Below are positions 23,013 to 30,470 of a stretch of DNA of 31,213 nucleotides, piece by piece. The translations under genes were made by a program, and so were the position numbers. The notes below the pieces were generated by a model. That model was not told where the DNA came from, made no database searches, and saw only the letters and a list, made by a program, of their open reading frames with translations. The DNA comes from a virus: IMG/VR virus record IMGVR_UViG_3300046530_000121, positions 1 to 31,213 of that record. One strand, 5' to 3'. Within the stretch, counting starts at the first letter, position 1, and each line of letters opens with the position of its first letter.

Positions 23013-23950
23013 TCCGCCGCAGCGTCGAACGCCAGTTTCCTGAGTTGACTGGGGGCTACCACCTGCCGCGTTTTGGTCGCGTCACCGGCGTGGCCGATGC
23101 GCCCGCCGGCGCCGGGATCTGCGACGACTTCCGGCCACGCTTTGCGGTCGACGTCGAAGTGCTGGGTCAGGACGGCGAGCCGGATACAAGCCTGCCGATG
23201 CTAGCTGGCGTACCGCTGCCGATGCCGATGGGCGGGGATGAGATGGGCTTTTTCGCGTTCCCGGCCGAGGGCACCACAGTCGTGCTCGGATTTGCCTACG
23301 GCCTGCCGCATAAGCCATTTATCCAAGCGATCCTGCCCCACGGGCTGAGCCTACCCAAGGTGCCCAAACGGGAGCAGGTCTGGCAGCACAACGACGCCTC
23401 TCAGCAGCGGGCGGAGGCCGACGGCAGCTGGTTGCGCACAACGGATGGGCGCATTCGGGACGCGTCCAGCGAGCGCGAGGTGCAGAGCCTCAGCAATTCC
23501 GAGAAACACCAGAGCACGGTGATCGAGGTCGATGACCATTCGACCGAGTCGGTCGGCGGCATCAAGAAAATCGAAGCCCTGGGCGCGCTCAAGCTGCTTT
23601 CCGGCGGATCGGCCAGCGTGGCAGCAGTAGACGACCTGCACGCTGCCACCGGGCGCGATTTCAACCTGGTTGTCGCGCAAAAGCTCAACAGCGCGGTGGG
23701 TGGAGACCTTCTTGAAATCATCAAGGGGCACCGCCGCAGCGTATCGCCGAAGAACTGGATCGGCTCTGAGGACGTGAACGTCCTGCAGGTGCTGTGCGAC
23801 CTCATCGACGTGGTTATTCAGATGAATACCGATATCGCCAGCCACCAGCACGGCTCGAGCCCAGTCCCCACCAATGCGGCGAGCTTCGCCGGTCATGCCG
23901 GTACCGGCGCACAACTTTCTGGGCAATTGACGCCCATCACAGGAGCTTGA
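23000..23950 (+). CDS. Baseplate spike / puncturing protein (gpV-like OB-fold)
   Basis: A 316-aa protein starting at ATG 23000, overlapping the hub gene by 13 bases. The N-terminal half has OB-fold-type strands (F-G-R-V-T-G-V-A-D, V-D-V-E-V-L-G, G-T-T-V-V-L-G-F-A-Y-G-L-P-H-K-P). The C-terminal half has repeated short beta segments rich in V, I, S and D, likely a trimeric beta-helix ending in S-H-Q-H-G, where an H-x-H could hold a metal at the tip. This is the architecture of contractile-tail membrane-puncturing spikes. Longer than P2 gpV (211), as in HP1-type phages. Confidence 0.78.
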   Translation: MEEVIRRSVERQFPELTGGYHLPRFGRVTGVADAPAGAGICDDFRPRFAVDVEVLGQDGEPDTSLPMLAGVPLPMPMGGDEMGFFAFPAEGTTVVLGFAYGLPHKPFIQAILPHGLSLPKVPKREQVWQHNDASQQRAEADGSWLRTTDGRIRDASSEREVQSLSNSEKHQSTVIEVDDHSTESVGGIKKIEALGALKLLSGGSASVAAVDDLHAATGRDFNLVVAQKLNSAVGGDLLEIIKGHRRSVSPKNWIGSEDVNVLQVLCDLIDVVIQMNTDIASHQHGSSPVPTNAASFAGHAGTGAQLSGQLTPITGA

Positions 23951-23951
23951 T

Positions 23952-25919
23952 TTGGAACTCAAGAGTTTTACTGCCCAGGACGAACAAGGCAATGTTATCC
24001 CCGAGGCGACCTGCTACGTGTACATGCGCGGTACCGAAGAGCTGATCGACGGCCTTCGACGCGCCAATGGATATCCGCAAACCAACCCATTCTCTGCCGA
24101 TCGTTTGGGGATTGTTCAGTTTGCAGCGCCCAACGGGCTTTACGACGTTCGGGTTACCAAAGGGCAGCGCGACTATCGCCACCACGTCCAGTTCAACGAC
24201 CTGAGCGAGTACTTAGCCGCGGCTGAAGGCGCTGTGGGTCGTGCTGAGCTGGCACGGGATGCGGCGCAACTCTCGGCTGCTATCTACCCGACAGCGTCAG
24301 CGGGTATGGCAGCCACGCCAGTCGACGGGTACTTCAATGTTGTCGACCCTTCCGCTGCGGGCTATCTGATCCTGTTCCGAAACGTTGCTGGTCTTCCGGT
24401 CGAAGTGAAGCGTTATCCGTCCAGTCTGGCAGTGGATGCACTCAACAGAGTTCTGCAGAGCACGCTCAATGGGCAACCGGGTGCTGAAGAGCCAGGTGTA
24501 GGGCTCGCAGACGAGGAAGGCGGCGAATTTCTGGTGATCACCCCGACCCGCATTCGCACACCGGCGCTTGATGCGATTTCGGATGCGGTAGTGACGGGAA
24601 TCTACGATGCCGAGGGTGCCGCCTTACTGCACGCCGACGATCGGCAGTTCAGCGTAGGGCCTCTCACCATGGGTATGACGTCATTGCCCGGGTTGTATGT
24701 GACCGACGAGGAGGACTGCATCCTCCAGGATCTTTCAGACCCCGGCGAGCCGCCGGTGGCCGTTGAACCAACGTTGATGGACCCATTGGCAGGCGGAGTG
24801 CATTTCGCATCGAAGCTTGTAACGGCGCCTGGAGCACCGTTGCGACTGGACGTCAGCAGCATGATTGCTCCTAGACAAGATGCGCTTGGAGTAGTGGCCT
24901 CAATCGCGAGCCACACTACATCCGAATCGCAAACCTCTAACCGAGCGCTGGTGGTTCAAGCTTCCAAGTTCGGAAGTGCAGGGCGGCTGAAACTTCGTGA
25001 TCCTGATAACGCCATGAATCACCACACCATGGAGATTTCGTTTGTTGAAATACCTGCGGGGCCGTTCAGTGGAGCCGCGCCTAATGTCCTGGTAATTGGT
25101 GACAGCATCTGCAATCGGCAGGGTGTCCAATTTCTGAAAGATACACTGACTGAACACGGATATAGCGCGAACTTTATCGGTACGATGGCTGGTTCTGCAC
25201 TGCCCGATGGTCCAACAAGTATTGATGGACCAATGGGAGAATGTCGTGAAACATATTCAACGGGTAACTATACTCATGCCACAGTGAGTGATCTTACACT
25301 TCCTGTAATGCCGGGATCGGAAGCGGAGTATCTGGCGCTTTCAAAAACGCCTAAACGTAATCATAACCCGTTCATTCGCGCAGCCACGCCTGAAGACGAT
25401 CCCGCTACTATTCGTAACGGTTATGTTCTGGACTTCGGGTATTATCAGTCACGTTTTTCGTTGCCCACCCCAGACATTATTGTCTATGCGTTGGGTATGA
25501 ATGACTTTCTGCAAACAAACACAGGTGATGAAGTATTTGGCTATGTGCTTGATAATGAAAACCTGATGATGCGCCGAATTCGAGCTGCATGGCCAAACGT
25601 CAAGCTATTGCGCTGCTTACCAGGTCTTCCTTATCACCGGACCCGCAACCCTCAGTGGACAGAGCGCTACATTCCGCTGATCCGTGGGGTTATGTCGAAT
25701 CTAAATGCCCTCGGAGAACCCCGCAACATCCTAGTTCCGTCCTGGACGTTCACTAACCCCGAGACGGGCTATGCAACGGGTAACCATGTAGTAGACCCGG
25801 TGACGGGAATTACCAAAGCCGAGATTACCGATATCACCCATCCAGTGGGTTCCAATCGCCGCGCTCTGTTTCAGGGTATTGCCCCTTACATTGCCGCCGC
25901 CACACTCAACTTGATTTAA
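23952..25919 (+). CDS. Tailspike/tail fibre with SGNH-hydrolase (esterase) domain
   Basis: A 655-aa protein starting at TTG 23952, with AGGAG six bases upstream. The N-terminal 100 residues look like a virion-attachment domain. The C-terminal 280 residues form an SGNH hydrolase: block I V-I-G-D-S-I with S385, block III G-M-N-D with N517, and block V D-I-T-H with D627 and H630; a glycine for block II is probably in G-P-M-G-E (about 426-430). Such domains remove O-acetyl groups from capsule or O-antigen. The gene probably fixes host range. The last 900 bases have visibly lower GC than the first part, indicating domain exchange. Confidence 0.87.
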   Translation: MELKSFTAQDEQGNVIPEATCYVYMRGTEELIDGLRRANGYPQTNPFSADRLGIVQFAAPNGLYDVRVTKGQRDYRHHVQFNDLSEYLAAAEGAVGRAELARDAAQLSAAIYPTASAGMAATPVDGYFNVVDPSAAGYLILFRNVAGLPVEVKRYPSSLAVDALNRVLQSTLNGQPGAEEPGVGLADEEGGEFLVITPTRIRTPALDAISDAVVTGIYDAEGAALLHADDRQFSVGPLTMGMTSLPGLYVTDEEDCILQDLSDPGEPPVAVEPTLMDPLAGGVHFASKLVTAPGAPLRLDVSSMIAPRQDALGVVASIASHTTSESQTSNRALVVQASKFGSAGRLKLRDPDNAMNHHTMEISFVEIPAGPFSGAAPNVLVIGDSICNRQGVQFLKDTLTEHGYSANFIGTMAGSALPDGPTSIDGPMGECRETYSTGNYTHATVSDLTLPVMPGSEAEYLALSKTPKRNHNPFIRAATPEDDPATIRNGYVLDFGYYQSRFSLPTPDIIVYALGMNDFLQTNTGDEVFGYVLDNENLMMRRIRAAWPNVKLLRCLPGLPYHRTRNPQWTERYIPLIRGVMSNLNALGEPRNILVPSWTFTNPETGYATGNHVVDPVTGITKAEITDITHPVGSNRRALFQGIAPYIAAATLNLI

Positions 25920-25928
25920 GGAAATACG

Positions 25929-26675
25929 ATGGGCATTAAAATTACTTCCCCTGGTTCACTGGCGCCTTGGTACACCAAGGTTATTCCACCAGTCACTCGG
26001 TCCCTAGAAGGGTGGTTCTGTTTCGATACCGCGCTGGAACGCATTGGATTCAACCGGGCGCCAGGAAAGTCCAACGCCAAGGTGATCGGCTTGCCCGTGG
26101 TATCGACGAACAGCGCCCGGTTCAAGGGGGGGAGCAACTTCCTCGAAACCGTCATCCCAGAAAGCGAGAAGTTCACCTACATTGTCGCGGGTAAGACGGT
26201 TGGCCCCTTGGGTGGAACGGGGTCGCTGACATCGGCCCCGTACATCGGTAACTACGGGGGGAGCCCGATTGGTCCGTATCCGTCGTCAGGGACTTTGCTG
26301 TACCACACGTCTGACATCACCCTTACTGCGTTGGCATGGCGGGAAAACGCTGATGGAACGGCGCCGACATCGGGCACGGCAACTTTGAACGATACCCCCA
26401 CTGCTTGGGGTATTCGCTCGATGGTCAGCAACGGCGCCCTGGGAACTAAAGTTACCAACCACACCACGGGCCTGACTGCGAATCAGCCGATCGGTACACC
26501 CCGCCTACAGAGTTCATCCCCAATTCGTATTGGTGGGGTCTACGGGACGAACATGCGTGGCGAAACAGATATCAGTCATGTGGCTGTATTCTCAGCGGCG
26601 CTGACAGATGACGAGGTGGGGCAAGTTGTGGCAGTTATGCGCAAGCGGATGGCCAGGCTGGGTATTGTGGTCTGA
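25929..26675 (+). CDS. Second receptor-type tail protein, LamG/concanavalin-like
   Basis: A 248-aa protein with AAGGAAA ahead of ATG 25929, nine bases after the tailspike stop. It is rich in G, T and S, and has a beta pattern; its end (I-S-H-V-A-V-F-S-A-A-L-T-D-D-E-V) is a common closing motif of LamG/concanavalin-like carbohydrate-binding domains in phage tails. It likely binds surface sugar next to the esterase spike or helps it fold. Exact role unknown. It is the last gene of the late transcript, which ends at the terminator after it. Confidence 0.68.
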   Translation: MGIKITSPGSLAPWYTKVIPPVTRSLEGWFCFDTALERIGFNRAPGKSNAKVIGLPVVSTNSARFKGGSNFLETVIPESEKFTYIVAGKTVGPLGGTGSLTSAPYIGNYGGSPIGPYPSSGTLLYHTSDITLTALAWRENADGTAPTSGTATLNDTPTAWGIRSMVSNGALGTKVTNHTTGLTANQPIGTPRLQSSSPIRIGGVYGTNMRGETDISHVAVFSAALTDDEVGQVVAVMRKRMARLGIVV

Positions 26676-26690
26676 CCCCTGAGGTAGTAA

Positions 26691-26718
26691 AAAGCCTGCA
26701 TAATGCAGGCTTTATTTT
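26691..26718. terminator. Bidirectional rho-independent terminator
   Basis: AAAGCCTGCA and TGCAGGCTTT pair perfectly over 10 bases around a TAA loop (26691-26713), followed by ATTTT on the plus strand and five Ts on the minus strand. It lies 15 bases after the last late gene and 22 bases from the end of the convergent 238-aa gene, so it ends both transcripts. Confidence 0.93.
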
Positions 26719-26739
26719 GAGAAAAATATATAATCCCGT

Positions 26740-27456
26740 TCACCTGTCTTTGACTTTGACGCGCCTGCAGAAACGCGTTAACTCCGGCACATCTATTGGC
26801 ATCCAATCAATGGGGCCATGCTCCAGTGGATGCCAAATTGCACGTACCTCGTATTGGCCAGAAAACTCTACTCCTTTTACTACGCTCGCTGGAAGTCCTA
26901 GATCCTCCCCGTTGTAAGCTTCAAAGCGGTTCTGATAATGAACGATATGAGTACCGCCCCATTTCACAGGTGTGTGTTTGTTAATTGCAGCTGTCAGAGT
27001 TTTATAGAAGCCACCTTGGTTATAAATTTCCACGCATGAGTCGGCGTCCTTGAACTCTGCCATCACCTCTTTGCTGAGTTCGTACGAGGTGCAGTGGACA
27101 AAACAGTTGGGGTCATTTATGAACTGCATAAGCCGTACGTTTCGAATCGATCCGGAGGGTTTTTGGCCTGGTGGCAAGTCGGAATAATCTATATTAACTC
27201 CCAGTGCCGAACTAGTTTTGGCATGGAGACTTGGCGTCCCAGGGACTTCATCTGCGAAGTTCCACTGGTCAATTCTATGGTGTACCCACTTCAAGCCCTC
27301 CTGGGCATCAGCAATCCCAGGTTTGTGTTCTGCCTTCCGATAGTCGTGGAGAGTTCCGATGCGTACTGATCCTGTCTGGAGTAAGGCATCATTCCGCATC
27401 TTTTTTGAGTAACGATATAACGCATCGAGTTTGACTCGGTTATGTACGATAGCCAT
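26740..27456 (-). CDS. Accessory protein of unknown function (possible DUF2971-like)
   Basis: A 238-aa protein on the opposite strand to the late genes, convergent with them at a shared terminator. The start (L-Y-R-Y-S-K-K), then V-R-I-G-T-L-H-D-Y-R-K ... I-A-D-A-Q-E-G-L-K, and the later C-T-S-Y-E-L-S-K-E and A-D-S-C-V-E-I region remind me weakly of the layout of DUF2971-type proteins, some of which occur near defence genes. I cannot identify catalytic residues. It has no signal or membrane segment. GC is lower than in the phage late genes, and its position after the tail genes is that of a lysogenic-conversion (moron) gene. Superinfection exclusion or another lysogen benefit is conjecture. 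Confidence 0.72.
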   Translation of the reverse strand: MAIVHNRVKLDALYRYSKKMRNDALLQTGSVRIGTLHDYRKAEHKPGIADAQEGLKWVHHRIDQWNFADEVPGTPSLHAKTSSALGVNIDYSDLPPGQKPSGSIRNVRLMQFINDPNCFVHCTSYELSKEVMAEFKDADSCVEIYNQGGFYKTLTAAINKHTPVKWGGTHIVHYQNRFEAYNGEDLGLPASVVKGVEFSGQYEVRAIWHPLEHGPIDWMPIDVPELTRFCRRVKVKDR

Positions 27457-27548
27457 TTGATCATCCGTGGTGGCGTTGTGATGCCTGCAGTATCATTCTT
27501 CCGGATCAAGCCGCAAAAAGAAAGTCTCGGAAAATCGCAAGACAAGGC

Positions 27549-27845
27549 TCACTCCAAACGGCACCACCAAGATTGCGCATAGGCGCAACCGTCGATGTAC
27601 TCAACCCCGCTCAAGACGAAACCCGTCACGGCCATTCCTGACAGTGTCGCGTCCAGCAGCTGGGGCAGGGGATCCGGCTCAAGAGGCATACCCACTTCTA
27701 AGCGAGCAATGTTCGCGCTCCGGCCGAGTTCGGCACTGATTCCAGAGTTCACCATCACATTGCCCTTGATTGCGGGATAGCGACGCCGCTCTTTCGGATC
27801 GAGCGCTACTCCCAGCCGCCGCATAGGGGTTACCAGCATGTGCAT
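27549..27845 (-). CDS. LexA-controlled small protein, unknown function (cassette gene 2)
   Basis: A 98-aa protein five bases after the stop of the gene behind the LexA box, so it is in the same operon. The middle is neutral and the end has a hydrophobic, tryptophan-containing stretch (T-G-F-V-L-S-G-V-E-Y-I-D-G-C-A-Y-A-Q-S-W-W-C-R). It contains two cysteines near the end. No family recognised. Control by DNA damage is inferred from the operator upstream of the first gene. Confidence 0.7.
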   Translation of the reverse strand: MHMLVTPMRRLGVALDPKERRRYPAIKGNVMVNSGISAELGRSANIARLEVGMPLEPDPLPQLLDATLSGMAVTGFVLSGVEYIDGCAYAQSWWCRLE

Positions 27846-27850
27846 AACTG

Positions 27851-28099
27851 TTACTCGTCCAGATGGTCGATCAGCGATTCGATCGCGTAGGCGAGAGCCC
27901 CGTCGGCTTGTTCCAGGAGATCACTGAGATCATCACCGTCGATCACATGAGCTCTGTGCAGAAGGTGGGCCTTATCGAGCAGCAGTTTGTGATGAGTACC
28001 TGGTGCTGCAAGCAATGCGGCTTTGTCACTCAGCAAATCGTTCCACTTCGCCAATGCGGCGACCTTTCCGATAGGGGTTTGAAACTGTTCTTGGTTCAT
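27851..28099 (-). CDS. LexA-controlled small protein, unknown function (cassette gene 1)
   Basis: An 82-aa protein; ATG 28099 has GAGGTG eight bases upstream, better than the TTG five codons earlier. It is all-helical and acidic at the end (L-S-D-L-L-E-Q-A-D-G-A-L-A-Y-A-I-E-S-L-I-D-H-L-D-E). A perfect LexA box lies 29 bases before the start. Small acidic SOS-induced proteins can be repressor antagonists (Tum of phage 186) or RecA modulators (DinI), but I see no sequence proof of either. No other family recognised. Confidence 0.75.
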   Translation of the reverse strand: MNQEQFQTPIGKVAALAKWNDLLSDKAALLAAPGTHHKLLLDKAHLLHRAHVIDGDDLSDLLEQADGALAYAIESLIDHLDE

Positions 28100-28127
28100 C
28101 AGGGGGCACCTCAATTAATTCAAAATA

Positions 28128-28143
28128 CTGTATATGTGAACAG
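28128..28143 (-). promoter_or_regulatory. LexA (SOS) box
   Basis: CTGTATATGTGAACAG is a full match to the CTG(T)-N8-ACAG consensus with an AT-rich spacer, flanked by TA on the left and T on the right. It lies 29-44 bases upstream of ATG 28099, where a sigma-70 promoter would be occluded. Confidence 0.88.
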
Positions 28144-28675
28144 TGTATGTTGGCGAGAGCGTTTTGCATGCATCTACCCGATGAAGAGCCGACAGCGACG
28201 ACCAGGTGCTTCTCCGGAGGAAATCGCGGGCTAGAAGAAAAAACAGGAGGAAAAAGCACTTATCCCCCTCCCGCCGACGGGCTTTGCGTCCTTTTTTTGT
28301 GCAAACCCGGATGTAGTGCAAGCGAACCTGCAGCCCAGGTTGGCCGCGGGGTGCTGCAGAGGATTGGCAATTTCACAGAGTGCAAAGTTTTGAAAGGAAA
28401 TGCAGCGTGGTTGCACAGCGACAGGCGAGACAGTCACGTAAGGAGTGACGCTGGAAGCCTCGGATTCATTGGGTCGAAGACTTTAAAACGTGGGTTTCAA
28501 GGTGTTTTCCAAAACGCGGACGTTGGTTTGAGTCGGGTATGTGCTCTGTGCGGGACAGGCGGTGAACTCCATGCAAGCGACGGTTGGCGTGGGCTGTGGC
28601 TGGTTTTATGGGTTGCACAATGCTGGTCGCGGTCAACGACCAGATGCGCCCTCACAAAGCCGATTGAACGAGGTG
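28144..28675. other. Gene-free stretch between LexA cassette and HEPN gene
   Basis: No convincing gene. One plus-strand frame stays open for 191 codons (28147-28722) but uses rare arginine and glycine codons, has no ribosome site, and has no protein-like pattern. Contents seen: a short run of seven Ts after a weak GACG/CGTC stem (28277-28297), a GTCAC/GTGAC hairpin (28433-28449), and a perfect 7-bp hairpin CTGGTCG/CGACCAG (28623-28643). It could hold an untranslated RNA or an old junction, but I cannot support either. Confidence 0.4.
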
Positions 28676-28696
28676 AAAAAAACGTGGTTTTCCACA
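28676..28696 (-). terminator. Short terminator after the HEPN gene
   Basis: On the minus strand, TGTGG and CCACG flank AAAA and are followed by seven Ts (plus-strand A-run 28676-28682). It lies seven bases beyond the stop of the HEPN-type gene. The stem is only four to five pairs, so it is weak. Confidence 0.55.
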
Positions 28697-28702
28697 CATT
28701 TA

Positions 28703-29791
28703 TTAAAAAATATTTGGGTTGATTGCTACTTGTGATTCGCCAATTTCATCTTCTATTTTTTGGCTTGGCGAACAAGCAAGTATTCCTACGTCTAATACAA
28801 TGTCGAAATTTGTGGTGTCATGTGTTCCGATTTTTATTTGGGGTACGATGGCTTGTATTAGCTTGGTAAATTCGTCGAACACTTTGAGGTTTGTATGTTT
28901 GACATGAACTGACATCGTTGGTCGTTGCTCCTCCCATGGTGCGAAGGTAATAAGTTGCTCTACTGTCCATCCGTTATTGGATAGGGTTTTTTCGATAGAG
29001 TTAGAAAAGTTTTGACTTTCCTTGGATTTTTGCCGGATTGCCATTAGTTTGATGTTCGGATGATTTATTGCAAAGGTGGCAAGTTGATTTTTATGAGTAT
29101 CGTTGGGCGTTCTTTGTTGAAGCTTCTGCAGGACTGGCTCGTAAGTCGATTGTTCTAAGATTGCGCATGCCCATTCATTGTAGTTGTGGACTAACGCTTT
29201 TATAACGGTTGGAAAGAGGCGAAGTGTGGATGAGATCATTTCGCCTTTAACCATGTTGAGTGATAGGGTGTCGTCTATAACGTAGGTTCTGTTTTTGCTG
29301 GAAATGCCGTTGTTGTGTACTAGGCAGTTTCTCAGTTGGTTGAGTGCTTGCCAAAGTATTTTGGATTTCTCGTTAATTATATTTGCGTTAAAGCTTTCTG
29401 CGATGATGGTGGAGAGATGAATATCTTTCTTTATGTCTGCGGTGATATGGCTTAAAAATTTACTGGTTGTCTCCTTGGCGCAGTATTCAATGGCAGACAT
29501 GGATGATATAAAGCTGGCTTTGCATATTTGAACTATTCTTTGCGTGTTTTCGTTTTTTCGGTTGTTGTTGGCGTAATTAAGCAAGGCGCTGGCGGGGTTT
29601 TTTTCAATTCTACCCCACAAACTTGCATATTGAGTAATTGTCTCCATGAGTATTACGCACTCATGGTTCAGCATGTTAAGTCCGCATATTGGGAAGTCTT
29701 CGGGACGCAAGTTGTAAGAGCCGACCATTGTATCTGCCAGGATTATTGTGTCTTGCCGAGTTGACTCTAAAATTTCAAGCAACTTTTCCAT
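28703..29791 (-). CDS. HEPN-motif protein, candidate anti-phage or toxin RNase
   Basis: A 362-aa protein from ATG 29791; the frame is open to 29905, with further ATG at 29863, and neither has a good ribosome site. It contains L-R-N-C-L-V-H-N-N-G, in which R154 and H159 make the R-x4-H motif of HEPN domains, preceded by a helical segment (F-I-S-S-M-S-A-I-E-Y) as in that fold. HEPN proteins are often metal-independent RNases in abortive infection or toxin systems. A separate alpha/beta C-terminal domain (about 235-345) includes S-N-N-G-W-T-V and V-D-V-G-I-L-A-type strands. No membrane segments. GC is about 40%, much lower than the phage, indicating separate acquisition. Confidence 0.72.
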   Translation of the reverse strand: MEKLLEILESTRQDTIILADTMVGSYNLRPEDFPICGLNMLNHECVILMETITQYASLWGRIEKNPASALLNYANNNRKNENTQRIVQICKASFISSMSAIEYCAKETTSKFLSHITADIKKDIHLSTIIAESFNANIINEKSKILWQALNQLRNCLVHNNGISSKNRTYVIDDTLSLNMVKGEMISSTLRLFPTVIKALVHNYNEWACAILEQSTYEPVLQKLQQRTPNDTHKNQLATFAINHPNIKLMAIRQKSKESQNFSNSIEKTLSNNGWTVEQLITFAPWEEQRPTMSVHVKHTNLKVFDEFTKLIQAIVPQIKIGTHDTTNFDIVLDVGILACSPSQKIEDEIGESQVAINPNIF

Positions 29792-29970
29792 GTTTTTTTC
29801 ATTCCGATTCTGAGAGAGAAGGCTGTCTCTATTAGATTTTGGTTGGGAGGTGAAAGCAACCATTACGTCGATCGGAAATACCCTTTTCGCCAAAACAAAA
29901 GGCATAACACAACGACCATCACAAGTGAGTGACTGAGGAAGATTTTGGGAAGTAATGGTGCACCTCTGGA

Positions 29971-30390
29971 TTACTGCGAGGTGGTTCTGAAGATGGGGAC
30001 GTCAGGTTGCAAGATGCTGGCCACGGCGGTCACCAGGTCATCCAATGACCATGGCTTGTGTAGATAGATGATGTGGGCTGGTAACTCGCTTGGATCGATC
30101 AGATATCCAGACGTGAGGATGCAGCCAATCGAAGGCCAACGACTCTGAATCATCTCAATAAACTCGATCCCTTGGATCTGACCTGGGAGCCCCTGGTCCA
30201 CGATCACAAGTGGGCAGTGGGCAGGGTTTTGCAGAAGGTACGTCAGCGCGTCGTCTGCCGTTTCGAAAGCCAGAGACTGGGCACCAATCTCGACCAGGAT
30301 GTCTGTTATCAGTGTGCGAAGGATAGGGTCATCTTCGACCACGATCAAAGTGCCTTCGATCGGCAGCATCCCATCCCAATTCACGTTCAA
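29971..30390 (-). CDS. Single-domain response regulator (receiver only)
   Basis: A 139-aa protein starting at TTG 30390, with AAGGAGG nine bases upstream; an in-frame ATG at 30369 is a shorter alternative. It is one receiver domain: acidic pair D20/D21 (V-V-E-D-D), phosphoacceptor D65 (V-I-V-D-Q-G-L-P-G), T93/S94 (T-S-G-Y) and K112-P113 (H-K-P-W). There is no output domain, so it would act by protein contact or as a phosphate sink, as CheY- or Spo0F-like proteins do. No sensor kinase is nearby in the window. It could be host-derived or cargo between the prophage and the tRNA. Confidence 0.88.
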   Translation of the reverse strand: MNVNWDGMLPIEGTLIVVEDDPILRTLITDILVEIGAQSLAFETADDALTYLLQNPAHCPLVIVDQGLPGQIQGIEFIEMIQSRWPSIGCILTSGYLIDPSELPAHIIYLHKPWSLDDLVTAVASILQPDVPIFRTTSQ

Positions 30391-30428
30391 TTGCCCATTC
30401 CTCCTTCATCAGAGTTTTAATTAGCTGG

Positions 30429-30449
30429 AAAGGTCGGTTTCGGCCTTTT
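30429..30449. terminator. Hairpin upstream of the response regulator
   Basis: AAAGGTCG (30429-30436) pairs with CGGCCTTT (30441-30448), with one G-T pair, around a GTTT loop, with one more T and then C. It may end leftward or rightward transcripts between the tRNA and the regulator. The T-run is short. Confidence 0.35.
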
Positions 30450-30470
30450 CCGGTTGCGGGCTGGGAAAAA

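Noticed and set aside
28147-28722. Plus-strand open frame of 191 codons
   Set aside because: Rare codons (many AGG, GGA), no ribosome site, no protein-like pattern; it spans hairpins and overlaps the end of the HEPN gene.
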